From Owenia fusiformis (lineage: Eukaryota; Annelida; Polychaeta; Sabellida; Oweniidae): a DNA stretch of 64,000 nucleotides. Below the pieces are notes generated by a model. It worked only from the letters and a program-made list of their open reading frames with translations. It did no database searches and had not been told where the DNA came from. Positions 35,348-46,797 of the stretch are shown here, piece after piece. Position 1 is the stretch's first letter. Every line of letters starts with the position of its first letter. Location of the stretch: positions 5,229,525 to 5,293,524 of the forward strand of contig CAIIXF020000004.1 of the NCBI GenBank assembly GCA_903813345.2, read 5' to 3'. Both the position numbers and the translations under genes were made by a program.

Positions 35348-35793
35348 ATAATAGCTTGTTAGAAAGGTCGTCTTACATATTTTATGGATATTACAGTTTA
35401 TCTCATACTTGGACGTGTTACAGGTGCTTAAAGCCGGTTTGTAAAAACTTATATTTTCATCAGCGGGCAGATATAGCTTTACGCCCCGCTCCGAGCGGGC
35501 AAATATATTACAATATCGCCGTTCAGATATTCACGGTGTTATAGCATGACGGTTACGCCACCTCTGAAAACGAGGTTGGACAGCTACGTTCACTGATTTA
35601 TCCAATAAAATGGCCGCGATGGAAGAGAAAACTAATGTTGGTGCATTATTTGCTACTACTGTGTATCAATGAAAGGATGAACAATTTATGTAAGCATCGC
35701 ATTCGGTGATACATTCAGTAATGTATATTTTGAACGTAGTCTTTGCAAATTGATGCCCGGGGATAACATGAAATAAAAGAAAAACTGTCGAGT

Positions 35794-35900
35794 TTGAAAT
35801 TCAAAACTACACAAAAATTTAGTAATTTGTTTATTTTTGTTGTTAGAGCATGGTCAACATTGCCTAAAAACCTTGTGGTATATAGATGTAACCTACATAC
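35794..35900 (+). pseudogene. Possible LINE ORF2 C-terminal scrap
   Basis: The plus frame reads KFSNLF then VVRAWSTLPKNLV, resembling the conserved end of many non-LTR retrotransposon polymerases (W-x-LP). It is only about 35 codons and lies inside the transposon. Confidence 0.25.
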
Positions 35901-35950
35901 GATCATACAAAGCCAATTGAGCATTGGAAACCACCTAATATGTTCTACTC

Positions 35951-36155
35951 AAGCCATAATAATGTATTTTGCATTTGCGGTAACGTAAAAAATTGATGGA
36001 CGGTTACGCGAACCTGATTCAATATAAAACCCCGATTCATTGTTGTTAATTTTGTCTTCTTTATCAGGACTTGATCCTAAATCTTCTTTTACCTCTTCAT
36101 TGCTATCTTTTACACTTTCATCGGTTTCATAAATAAAGCAAGCGACAGTTTTTTC
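35951..36155 (-). pseudogene. Acidic short reading frame inside the transposon
   Basis: The minus strand reads VACFIYETDESVKDSNEEVK onward, acidic, about 67 codons to a stop at about 35951. It runs through one CGTAACCGTC motif (SRNRP). A TTGTTTCAG acceptor lies upstream, but a TAA intervenes in this frame. Family unknown; could be a decayed exon of the lost transposase. Confidence 0.25.
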
Positions 36156-36537
36156 CTTGCCTTATAGAGGCTGAAACAAGAGCGTGACTTGCGAGTCCTG
36201 AAAACGAATATAGGAAATTCAATATTCTATTTCTTACCCATTATAACAATAACATGGATAGAGGCTATCAGATCTAGCAACCTTGACTTGACAGATGTAC
36301 ATGCACGTAACCGTCCGCTAAATATCTTATGCACAACTAATACAATACGTTACCGTCCATAGAATTCGATAGAAGTCATACGTAGTCGTCTAACGACATT
36401 GCGTTTGAAACCTTATTATTTACGATATACACCCCGTTCCTGTTCTGGATTTGTCATTTTATGGCTTGTTTATACACAGTTTACTTACACACTGGTGATC
36501 CACTCGATTACGCTTGTTACCGAAACAGTTCGTTTTG

Positions 36538-36968
36538 GTTACAAAATGTCGGAACATCGAAGGCATGATTTTTCTTTTTTTCCTTATTTCATACGTTGTA
36601 GGCAGAATTCCCACGACATTTTTTAACTGAAACGTGTATCAGTATCATATGTTTAAGAAAATGTACATATTTGCGAACAAATAGTTCAGAAGACGACAGA
36701 ATCGTCGATTTAATTCCTCACTTAAGGTTACATAAACGGTTTAACGAAAAACAGTTTAGATCTGCACTTTTAACCCAAACCGTTTATGTAACTTAAGTGA
36801 GGAATTAAATCGACGATTGTGTTGTCTTCTGAGCTATTTTTCGCAAACATGTACATTTTCTAAAACATATGATACTGATATGCGTTTGTGAGAAAAAACG
36901 CCGTGGGAATTCTACCTACAACGCGTGAAATAAGGAAAATAGAAAAATCGTACCTTCGACGTTCCGAC
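36538..36968. repeat. Large hairpin (arms about 200 bp) nested in the transposon
   Basis: The left arm begins GTTACAAAATGTCGGAAC. The right arm ends GACGTTCCGAC at 36968. Shared inner blocks are GAATTAAATCGACGAT and the AACATATGAT/ATCATATGTT pair. A third, single-arm copy is at 41075-41260. Confidence 0.85.
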
Positions 36969-37015
36969 ACAGACCTCTACACGTATTCCAACGGTGATAT
37001 ATTATTTCATGTTGA
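36967..37015 (+). pseudogene. Captured 49-bp glycosyltransferase fragment
   Basis: ACACAGACCTCTACACGTAT onward matches 37873-37921 of the neighbouring gene with one difference, covering codons for TDLYMYSNGDILFHV. It directly abuts the hairpin end. Confidence 0.85.
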
Positions 37016-37103
37016 CCCAGTCTTTATAGCCATCCATATATACATCACCGAATGGAACTAGTTTAAAGGAAATCTTATCTGTGAATATTGCTGCCTTTTC
37101 CAT
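37016..37103 (-). pseudogene. Possible transposon exon
   Basis: The minus-strand frame from the ATG at 37103 reads MEKAAIFTDKISFKLVPFGD and continues with VYMDGYKDWV before running into the captured fragment. It starts about 75 bp inside the transposon end. No family recognised. Confidence 0.3.
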
Positions 37104-37412
37104 CCGCCATTTTTTGTTATCGTTGCCGCAAAATTTTGCAAATCGCCTTGACGTAACCGTCATGCTATTACACCGTGATATTGGTTAATTTTTTTTAACG
37201 TTACACGAGATGTCAAATAAATGTTTGAAAGCTTCTTTTATGTATACTATATTGGTTGACCTCGTGTTCATTGTCATTCTCTGCTCCACGCTATCAATAG
37301 CCCATTGACTGTTAAAGAAAGAAACGCAGAAAGTAAAGCAACGGAATAAAGAATATAGAAAAAAATAAATAAATTCAGAGATTTTCGAGGATAGCAATAC
37401 AACGGAGGTGCA

Positions 37413-38516
37413 ATGCTTTCCAAGTTTGGGATAGTCGTAATTGTGATTATATCTTTTCAAAGTATTATCTATATGGGGATATACATGTACTCAACGTTGC
37501 ACGTTCCACTGATTAAAGCTAATAGTACTGCTGCTCATAAAAAGAGAAGCTCTGGATATATAAGGAGTGGATTCAATGATTCAGATACAAAGTTCTTGAC
37601 GATTTTTACAACATTTTCAGAAAGGGAACTACCACGTTTCCGAATTCAGAATAACACACTTTGTAACTATGAGAAGTTTCCGAAGCATTTGACCGAGCGA
37701 GCTATCTTTGCAAGTGATGGCTTCCATTTACGAAGAGATGGAAAATGTTGGTTGGAAACAGTTTCAAATAAGAATGACTCGGACTGGAACATTATCAATC
37801 TGGAACCCCATATGACTGCAGCTGGTAGACCCGTCCTGAGACAAATGTTCATTGAGACACAAAAAAGATTCAACACAGACCTCTACATGTATTCCAACGG
37901 TGATATATTATTTCATGTTGAAAAACTGATCACTTCCCTTGAAGAAGTCAAAAGGTTCACGGAAGCCCACAACATCAGGAGGTTTATAGTGTTTGGGGCA
38001 AGACACGAGGCAAAGTTCTATAATTCAGCAAGTAATGGGACTGTTGAACTCATGTCTGGATTAGATGATGAAATCACCCAACGCGGCCAAGGTACCAAAC
38101 TCGGTCGATTAGATGCACAGGATTACTTCATCACAAGTGAAACCAGTTTCCCATGGGATGCCGTACCCGATTACGTTATCAGCCTTCCTGCCTTTGACAA
38201 CTGGTTACTTATGTTCAGTAACAAAGCAGACATTGCAACATTTGACATCACTGCCACTAACCTTGCAGTTCACCAAGCAGGGGTTCCAAAATTCGAAGAC
38301 AATAATTACCAGAAGTCTATGTCAAGTAATAGGAAATTATGGAATGAATCAATTATATCATATGTTGGTAGCGGTTTAAATTGTTGCAAGTGGAAAACTG
38401 TGTATAAGGAAAGTAAAGTTATAATGGTAAAAAATCCAGCATTCAATAAAAATTGTATTGCAAAATTAAAGATCCCCGTTGAAAACCTTTTGGACGAGAA
38501 GATTTTTGAGAGTTAA
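37413..38516 (+). CDS. Type II membrane glycosyltransferase-like protein, copy 1
   Basis: 367 residues, single exon. Residues about 5-27 are a hydrophobic signal anchor, so the enzyme probably sits in the Golgi with a luminal catalytic part. N-glycosylation sequons (NST, NDS, NNT, NGT) support this. The body shows YSNGDILF (about 160-167), FIVFGARHE (about 191-199), DAQDYFIT (about 233-240) and PAFDNWLL (about 257-264), the order of a GT-A-fold nucleotide-sugar transferase family in which the first block acts as the DxD-type metal/sugar site. Donor and acceptor are unknown. The paralogue is at 46798-47898. No AATAAA sits just after this stop; AATAAA occurs only at about 38650 and 38893. Confidence 0.6.
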   Translation: MLSKFGIVVIVIISFQSIIYMGIYMYSTLHVPLIKANSTAAHKKRSSGYIRSGFNDSDTKFLTIFTTFSERELPRFRIQNNTLCNYEKFPKHLTERAIFASDGFHLRRDGKCWLETVSNKNDSDWNIINLEPHMTAAGRPVLRQMFIETQKRFNTDLYMYSNGDILFHVEKLITSLEEVKRFTEAHNIRRFIVFGARHEAKFYNSASNGTVELMSGLDDEITQRGQGTKLGRLDAQDYFITSETSFPWDAVPDYVISLPAFDNWLLMFSNKADIATFDITATNLAVHQAGVPKFEDNNYQKSMSSNRKLWNESIISYVGSGLNCCKWKTVYKESKVIMVKNPAFNKNCIAKLKIPVENLLDEKIFES

Positions 38517-38589
38517 CAATTAGTTTTCATCACTTCACTCCCATATATAAAAGAATTGGATTCAAATGATTTATGAAGATGATTCCTTA

Positions 38590-38925
38590 AAATGGTATTA
38601 TGTTTCTCATTTGCAAAATAACAAGATCTATATTTTAAAGTAAATTAAAATAAATTGATGGCAAGCGCTAGGGGTAATCTGAATGTAATGAACGACGATT
38701 TTATTCGTAAAGTGATTCTAGGAACTGTATACAATGATTATAAGGAGACTCTGTTACTCATAGCTATGCATGTGTTCGATCGCGAGTCAGGCATATCTTT
38801 ACCTTACATCAAGTAACACAAATATGTTTTATAATCTTACTTTATTTCCTCTACATGTTAATATAAATGTAACTCTCTGTCATTTAAGAAGTAAATAAAT
38901 TATACATACATACATACAGTACAAA
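38590..38925 (+). mobile_element. LINE 3' tail insertion
   Basis: Present in duplicate copy 1 but absent from copy 2 (about 47970). It ends in AATTATACATACATACATAC, the microsatellite-type tail of CR1/L2-like LINEs. No coding part remains. Confidence 0.5.
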
Positions 38926-39009
38926 GGAATGTTAAAGAATTGGTATCGATTGGTGAACTGAATAGACTAGATGCGAGTAGAAATAATCTACATGTAAAAG
39001 TACATTTAA

Positions 39010-39359
39010 AATATATTTTCTTGTATTGGATAGATAACATTTTTCACTGGACATATTGTAATTTGCATAACTACTAGATACATAAGGTTGATATGAAAAT
39101 TGAAACATTTAACAGATGTAATTAAAGTGTACTATACCCGCCACGCTATCTGGCCCGAACGAGCCACCTGGTGGTGAAACGCAACCCCTCCCCCCTGACT
39201 GATGATCGAACAAAAAATTGGCGATCGCACCCCCCCCCCCCCGAATGAAAGCATGCATATTTCTGTTGAACCAGTCATCGAAACATTCTGAAATTTTTAC
39301 ACCTCGTCAATTTAATGCTCATCTTTTGAATGGTAACAATTTATTTTGAAATATATATA
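39010..39359. other. No gene recognised
   Basis: Includes a C-run near 39229-39242. No exons or repeats identified. Confidence 0.4.
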
Positions 39360-40969
39360 TACGAGGGGTGATGGACGCTTTTTCACACAGGTGCTATTTA
39401 TAGGCCAATCCCTTCGATTTTCTTACCAGTGAAACATCATTCAATTATCAATTATCTATCAACTCTGAAGATTTGAAAACAAAACATGTAATATATTTTG
39501 ATCTATCTTTATTTCCGTGAAAGATGTGTAGGTACCCCGGGACCGACATGACGTCAAACACTCTGAAGCTATTTAAAGGGTGACGCATATCGTTTAGCAA
39601 ATCGAACGCTCGTTTCTGGTGTTGCTCACCGTTTAGTATAAAAGGCCCGATCCCGGAATAATACTCAAGGGTTCACAGGTTCTAGGTCGTTGTGTCAACA
39701 CCTCTAACTGTTATATAGCATAAGTATATTATAGATCGTCACACATTTATAAAAGGGTGATTTTTATTTTGACAAAACAATTCCACATTTATGGGTGAAG
39801 TTTCAGGATCTTCTATTTGTGTACAATAAGGAAAAATTGGCATCTAAATTTCCCCATAACGTAATAGCACACAGCTTGGCATATGAAATATCCTACAAAT
39901 GAAACAAAGCAAGACAAACCGGTTTCTAATACAAGGATTTATATTGGCTGTTGTACATGTATTCTTTGAACGCAATCACTCTTTGGATAACGTTTTCAAA
40001 ATCATTATAAACGGATTACTTTATCTCAAAGACAATTTCAATAAACTGGATTTTACAGAACTCCCCTTATTTTTTAAAAATGGACTGATCCAGTTGATTC
40101 GCCTGGAGCCGCCATATTGTTTTTATACGGGATGCTAATCGGAACCCTTTAAGCTTGTTTAACATGCAAATCAGTTTAATGCATGCTGTACAAAACAAAC
40201 CACTTTGGTCATGAATTACCCCATTTTGTTATGCCATATTCGATTTTGAATATTTTATCATCACTATGTGGTATTCATGCCACATTCATTCCACAGGGCC
40301 CTCTACATAGGTTTTATGTAAGTGCTACATGTGCACAATTCCTCATCCTCTTAAATCAAGATTGTGAGACAAGGCTGAATCCATTCTCTGACATGGTAGC
40401 AAGATGCAGTTGCGAGAGTTGTTTTATTTCACCAATGTCAATAAACCTGCTTTCTCTATAGAAATAAGTAGTATAGAAATAAATAAGTCACATGTGAGCA
40501 GATCTGAACAATATGGTGCATTGGCAAAGGGCTCAATTTTGAGGTCCAGGGATATTGTTTTCTGAACATTTTGAGATCTGTGGGCAGGTGCATTGTTCAT
40601 ATGGAGTAGGGTGTTCCCTTCCCTCACCAACCCTATCTTCCACAATGCTTAATCAAATTGACCTGCAAACCCCTTCCATACAACACTCTGACATCACAAT
40701 ACTTTCCGTTTATGTGTTACAAGTCAGCAAAAAAAATTAAACAACACAAAACTTGTTGCATATAAAAAGTTCAAATCTAACTGAAATTTGCCAAGCTGGC
40801 TAAAAACTGAATATGTGACGTAAATGTCGGTCCCGGGGTACATGTACCTCCTTCACGGAAATAAGAATATATAAACATGTATTATATATATATAGGAAAA
40901 TCAAAGGGATTGGTCCATAAAAAGTATCTGTGTAAAAAAGCGTCCATTACTTATTGATCACCCCTCGTA
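39360..40969 (-). mobile_element. Mariner-family transposon, degenerate
   Basis: Ends read TACGAGGGGTGAT in both directions. The inverted arms extend about 180-200 bp and include GGACGCTTTTT, CCAATCCCTT and GTACCCCGGGACCGACAT (39534-39551; inverted at about 40826-40844). A TA lies at each tip. The element is about 1.6 kb, near the usual mariner length plus long arms. Confidence 0.8.
40424..40645 (-). pseudogene. Mariner transposase remnant
   Basis: The frame reads LLHMNNAPAHRSQNVQKTIS and then a PYCSDLLTCDLF-like stretch, the 'HDNAPAH ... PYSPDLAPCDFFLF' region of mariner transposases. The first catalytic-region Asp of HDN is replaced by Asn, and the third-acid region is altered (CDLF present, upstream half missing). 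Not functional. Confidence 0.75.
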
Positions 40970-41074
40970 TACTTTTCTCTATACCGTTTTAGAATAGAAA
41001 ACACACCAGAAGACTCTTCTTTTGTTCTTGGTATCATATGTTCTGAATGAAATGAAATGTTTATCAGAAAAAGT

Positions 41075-41260
41075 GAGAAATTAAACCGACAATTCTGTTG
41101 TCTTCTGAACCATCCATTTGTTCGCAAATATGTACATTTTCTTAAACATATGATGCTGATATACGTTTGTGATAAAAATGTCATGTGAATTCTGCCTACA
41201 ACGTGTGAAATAAGTAAAAAAGAAAAATCGTACCTTCAACGTTCCGACATTTTGTTACCG
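41075..41260. repeat. Third copy of the hairpin arm
   Basis: Matches 36795-36968 (GTTGTCTTCTGA, TTGTTCGCAAATATGTACAT, CCTACAACG(T/C)GTGAAATAAG, GTTCCGAC) and continues ATTTTGTTAC, which completes the arm end seen at 36538. Confidence 0.8.
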
Positions 41261-41640
41261 GGTATTTATAGCGCTAGGATATAGTATCAAATAGAACGTG
41301 TTGAATGTTAGATTGACCATTAGTAACTTAATCGTTTGTAGTATAGGTTGCTATGGTATTACATCAAACAACATACCTATTGCGTTGTGTCCACTTCAAA
41401 GATATGACAGCAAACCTGACCTAAAATCTGTTTCCAAATGTACGAGTATATAACCCATCAAAACACTACGGCAGACGCAAGCCAACGTGCGGCCACCGTG
41501 GGACTGTTCTATGGTCTGGCAACGGCCTGTTGATTTCTACGAGGACCACAGAAATGAACAAATATTATAACTCCGAGTTATAATTTATACGCCCTCCCTG
41601 CGGCCTGTGAAAAACTGAGAAAGAGTCGAAGGCAAATATA
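41260..41640. other. GC-richer flank, no gene
   Basis: Weakly inverted-repeated with 44215-44345 (TGCGGC...GTCGAAGGCAAA versus GTACTCGAAGGCAAA...). Probably the outer part of the compound inverted repeat. Confidence 0.35.
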
Positions 41641-44225
41641 TAAAGCCGGCTTTCAAAGCCGGCTTTTAAAGCCGGCTTCTACAGTACATCAGAAGCCGGC
41701 TTCTGGCGTCACCAAGAAGCCGGCTTTTAAAAACCGGCTTCGAATGACTTACAGAAGCCGGCTTCTGCAGTTACCAAGAAGCCAGTTTTAAAAGCCAGAT
41801 TCTCTCTCTCAATCATTTTGTTGTGCATTATGCATTTTATTCTCGTATAATTAGCATGGAAATGAGAAAAAAATGAAAATAAGTAAAATTGTAACATATT
41901 GCAAGATTTTTTTGCAAAAAGTAATTTCAAACCAAAACTATAGGGGAAATTTAATTCTAAGTAAAAATATCGATGAATTAAATCATGTTCGTTAAATAAG
42001 AGTAGATTATGCATTGCATTTCTGTTTGATAAAAACGCATCGCTCATTTTTCAAAACTGGCTCCAACTTGGAGCCAGTTTACAAATCAGCTCGCTCCATC
42101 TTACACAAGCTATGTAGGGACAATCTAGCAACTGGGAATCACGAAATACTATCTCACGATTATTTTTATGTGCATTATGCATGTTATTCTCGTATAATTT
42201 GCATGAAAATGAGAAAAAACTGAAAAATACATAAAATTGTAATATATTTAAAGATTTTTTGCAAAAAGTCATTTCAAGCCAAAACTATGAGAGAAAATTC
42301 ATTTCTAAGTAAAAATATCGATGAATTAGATCACTTTCACTAAATCAGATCATTTTATGCATTGCATTTCCGTTTAATAAAAACGCACCGCTCATTTTTC
42401 AAAACTGGCTCCAACTTGGAGCCAGTTTACAAATCAGCTCGCTCCATCTTAAACAAGCTATGTAGGGACAATCTAGCAACTGGGAATCACGAAATACTAT
42501 CTCACGATTATTTTTATGTGCATTATGCATGTTATGAATGAAATGAATTTTCTCTCATAGTTTTGGCTTGAAATGACTTTTTGCAAAATATCTTGAAATA
42601 AGTTACAATTTTAGGTATTTTTCAGTTTTTTCTCATTTTCATGCAAATTATACGAGAATAAGATGCATAATGCACAAAGAAATGATCGTGAGACAGTATT
42701 CCGTGATTCCCAGTTGCTAGATTGTCCCTACATAGCTTGTGTAAGATGGAGCGAGCTGATTTGTAAACTGGCTCCAAGTTGGAGCCAGTTTTGAAAAATG
42801 AGCAGTGCGTTATTAAACGGAAATGCAATGCATAATCTGATCTGATTTAGTGAACGAGATCTAATTCATCGATATTTTTACTTAGAAATAAATTTTCTCT
42901 CATAGTTTTGGCTCGAAATGACTTTTTGCAAAAAATCTTGAAATAAGTTATAATTTTACGTATGTTTCAGTTTTTTCTCATTTTCATGCAAATTATACGA
43001 GAATAAGATGCATAATGCACATAGAAATGATCATGAGACAGTATCACGTGATTCCCAGTTGCTAGATTGTCCCTACATAGCTTGTGTAAGATGGAGCGAG
43101 CTGATTTGTAAACTGGCTCCAAGTTGGAGCCAGTTTTGAAAAATGAGCGGTGCGTTTTTATTAAACGGAAATGCAATGCATAATCTGTTCTGATTTAGTG
43201 AACGTGATCTAATTCATCGATATTTTTACTTAGAAATGAATTTTCTCTCATAGTTTTGGCTCGAAATGACTTTTTCCAAAAAATCTTGAAATAAGTTACA
43301 ATTTTACGTATTTTTCAGTTTTTTCTCATTTTCATGCAAATTATACGAGAATAAGATGCATAATGCACATAGAAATGTTCGTGAGACAGTATTCCGTGAT
43401 TCCCAGTTGCTAGATTGTCCCTACATGGCTTATGTAAGATGGAGCGAGCTGATTTGTAAACTGGCTCCAAGTTGGAGCCAGTTTTGAAAAATGAGCGGTG
43501 CGTTTTTATTAAACGGAAATGCAATGCATAATCTGTTCTGATTTAGTGAACGTGATCTAATTCATTGATATTTTTACTTAGAAATGAATTTTCTCTCATA
43601 GTTTTGGCTTGAAATGACTTTTTGCAAAAAATCTTTAAATATATTACAATTTTACATATTTTTCAGTTTTTCCTTATTTTCATGCAGATTATACGAGAAT
43701 AAGATGCATAATCAACATCAAAATGATCGGGAGACAGTATCTCGTGATTCCCAGTGGCTAGATTGTCCGTTAATAGCTTGTGTTTAATGGTGCGAGCTGA
43801 TTTGAAAACTGGCTCCAAATTGGAGCCAGTTTTGAAAAATGAGCGGTGCGTTTTTATTAAACAGAAATACAATGCATAATATTTTTGGAATTGATGAACG
43901 TGATCAAATTCATCGATATCCATGCTTAGAATTCAATTTACCCGTATAGTTTTGCAAAAATATGACAATATAAACTATATTCAAAAGCCATGTTTGCAGT
44001 ACGTCAGTAAGTAAGAAGCCAGTTTTAAAAGCCGGCTTCTTTGTGACTCCAGAAGCCGGCTTTTGTTGTCCTTCAGAAGCCGGTTTTTAAAAGCCGGCTT
44101 CTTGTTGACTGTAGAAGCCGGCTTCTGTAGTACGTAAGAAGCCAGTTTGTAAAAGCCGGCTTCTTGGTGACTCCAGAAGCCGGCTTCTGTTGTCCTTCAG
44201 AAGCCAGTTTGTAAAAGCGGTTTTT
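41640..44225. mobile_element. Compound inverted repeat (foldback-like)
   Basis: Clusters of the perfect palindrome AGAAGCCGGCTTCT and relatives flank the region (41640-41810, 44014-44215). Between them a unit of about 347 bp occurs twice forward (41810-42535) and four times reversed (42535-43930; spacing 345, 348 and 348 bp), with the inversion point near 42535. Each unit contains the palindrome AACTGGCTCCAACTTGGAGC-CAGTT. The 60-70 codon frames in each unit are shared by virtue of repetition only. Confidence 0.85.
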
Positions 44226-44619
44226 GCCTTCGAGTACTTCTGGAAAAACTAGATACGCCGCACGGAGACTGCAAGGCGGGAGTAGTTTTCCTATGCTCGC
44301 CGCAGAAATTAATTGATCTGCGGTCGACTTACGGCCGCCGTACGACAAATGTGACTGGGGTGTTATGTATCTGTTAATGTCACACTTTGCACTATAGCCA
44401 CATCTGATATTTTGATTTTTGTTGCGTCTCATGACATGTAATGCCAAATGGCCCATTCCATCATACATTGCTATATGACCTATATTGTGAGCTGCTGTGA
44501 TGTTAAAGTGAGTACAAATCAACATTTGTATAGCAACAAACAACGATCAACAATACCAAACTTTTTGAAAAAACATGTATGATTTCCGCAGTCTTCAAAA
44601 TAATTAAAATAACAAGTTA

Positions 44620-45525
44620 GTAGCCACGACAGAACAAGTTCCAAGTCTGTTATTAACTCTCATTTCTTCATTTTTAAGAGTATAGTCACCACATTCGTTT
44701 TGCATACATATTCCCGGGAGAAATCCTAACAGAGAATTTATTTGGTTTTATTTATAATTTATTTGTTAAAAATAGGGAAACATTTGATTCTGATTGGTCA
44801 ATAATCCAAATTTGCCATTTTAATTAATAAAAATCACCACCTTTTGTATAATAATTCCATAATGAGCATATGCTTTCTTATTCAGCACAAGTGTTACTTT
44901 TTCTAGATAACTGAAAAATTTTCGAGAAAAATGGTATGCAGGAACATAATATTTTAAATACAATATGGCCAAAAAATGACCCCTGAAGATCCCTGCATTA
45001 TTTCAGATTTTGATGTGTTTCAATGGCCTCAAAAATTTATGGGGTAGGGAGTGGTATACCTTTTTGGCTTATTCCAGTTACGATTTAAATCTGGTATCTA
45101 TCATCTTCAAGGTTGTAACGTGTGGTTCAATTTGGTATCCAATACTATCCATATTATGATGTCAGATGCTATATTGTGACGTCACGCTGGTACCAAAAAT
45201 GACTAAAAATGGAAGAATAAGCACCAAAATGAGACAAAAAATGGTTTGACTCCACCATTGTTTTGCCAATTTACTACTTGCCACAATCAATGAATGCATT
45301 TCTCAATGCAGTGCACTTCCAATGCATGATCTGATGACTGGCAAAAAATGATTAGGATGATTAGAGACACAATATTGTATATGTTATTTATACACTGAAA
45401 TTTAATGTTAGGATTTCTCCGGGGAATATGTATGCAAAATTTTGTGACGTAACTCTTAAAAATAAAAAAATGAGAGTAAATATACAGACTTGAGACTTGT
45501 TCTGTCCAGGCTACTATTATGATAA
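44620..45525. mobile_element. Inverted-repeat element family A, copy 1
   Basis: Arms of about 110 bp, from GTAGCCACGACAGAACAAGT to the matching right end CTTGTTCTGTCCAGGCTACT, contain GGATTTCTCC(C/G)GGGAATATG. TTA lies inside or beside both ends. No transposase. It lies just before the left edge of duplicate copy 2. Confidence 0.7.
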
Positions 45526-46797
45526 AATCGTAAAAATCATAAAAATATGATTTCAAAATATTTGTTTCAACCAAGAATTGTAAGAAGTTTAAACATGTTA
45601 GTTTTTCAAACCGCATATCCTCATTTACGTTCTTTGACAAGGATGAATCCATTTGAAAACATGGATTTTCTTGATTATTCTTCAAAACTACCCTTGAAAT
45701 ATAAGTATGCAAAATATTACAGTGTAAATTGGCACGTATTTGTTTGCTCAATATCATGAAAAAATAAATGCAGTACCATCTGTCAATATTCGAAAACAGA
45801 AATTTCATTCTATATAGATGCAGGCTTAAACAAGAAAAATACATTCATAGTTGGTTCATAATGAAAAATGACAAATAACATACATCCTTTGAAGTAGGGG
45901 TATACAGGGACAGTATACAATTCAGAAATTTAGACCATATCCCAAAGATTGCTTCACCAATATGTAACTGAATATCAAAATTACCTTTTATTTGTCGATG
46001 TTGTTTATGTTGACTTAGTTACTAGACTTGACTGATTGATTCACTTTCTATTAACAAATGTTTCGAACTAAGTGCTGCAAAATGATGACATTGACTACGC
46101 CTGCTTTCTTCTTTTTCACTATAACGCCAAATTGAATTTAAATTACAAAATAGTAATTCATCATTTTAAAAGATTACAATATCATACAAATCTTGAAAAT
46201 GTTCTTGGAATACTATCTTGAGCTGTTGAAGTTCTCACCTTTAGCCTGAAGCTACGATTGCCATAGAGACGATACTTAAAAATAAGCACTTGCGGATCAA
46301 AATTGACACAAAAATTTTAAAATCTCCAGATTCAGTTGTCACCGATTGATGTATTATAGCTTGTAAAAAAGGTCTTCTTACATATCTTATGTATATTAAA
46401 GTTTATCCTATACTTGGACGTGTTACGGGTACATGAAGCCGGTTTGTAAAAATTTATATTTTCATCAGCGGGCAGATATAGCTCTACTTCCCGCTCCGAG
46501 CGTGCAGTTATCGTCATAATCGCCGTTCGCATATTGGTTAATTTTTTTGTAACGTTACACGAGATGTCAAATAAATGTTTGCAAGCTCCTTTTATATATA
46601 TATTATTTTGATTGACCTCGTGTTCATTGTCATTCCCTGCTCCACACTATCAATAGCCCATTGTTCACGACTGTGAAAGAAACGCCGAAAGTAAATGTAA
46701 GCAACAGAATAAAGAATATAGAAAAAAATAAATCAATTCTGAGATTTTCGAGGATAGCAATACCAACACAACGGAATACCAATACAACGGAGGTGCG

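Larger units (their letters stand above)
35532..37177. mobile_element. 1646-bp DNA transposon with CACGGTG ends and 5-bp duplication
   Basis: The left end CACGGTGTTATAGCATGACG and the right end match as 26-bp inverted repeats with one mismatch. ATATT flanks both sides (35527-35531, 37178-37182), and the duplicate locus has a single ATATT at 46531-46535, so the boundaries are certain. CGTAACCGTC or its complement occurs at about 35548, 35998, 36307 and 37152, with near-matches at 35977, 36347 and 36512. Inside are a large hairpin, a fragment of the neighbouring glycosyltransferase gene and broken short frames. No transposase core recognised. CAC ends plus a 5-bp duplication recall Transib/RAG-type elements, but the class is unproven. 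Confidence 0.9.
34431..39010 (+). repeat. Segmental duplication, copy 1 (glycosyltransferase locus)
   Basis: Aligns in order with 45553-48113: the AAAATATTTGTTTCAACCAA block, the GACTTAGTTACT block, the 5' flank, the gene, and the 3' flank up to ACATGTAAAAGTACATTTA. Copy 1 carries three extra pieces: a palindrome (35316-35347), a 1646-bp transposon (35532-37177) and a LINE tail (38590-38925). Confidence 0.9.

Noticed and set aside
35532-37177. Firm assignment of the CACGGTG elements to RAG/Transib
   Set aside because: Only the end trinucleotide, one-base-off heptamer and 5-bp duplication agree. No nonamer-like element or catalytic domain is visible.
44073-44543. 156-codon minus-strand frame with a vaguely ankyrin-like ALH string
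   Set aside because: Half of it lies in the GCCGGCTTCT palindrome cluster, and the ankyrin consensus is not met.
34289-45844. Homologous minus-strand frames in both duplicate blocks (34289-34711 and 45287-45844)
   Set aside because: They are kept open mainly because the blocks are recent duplicates. The ends differ, composition is AT-driven, and there is no domain or start context.
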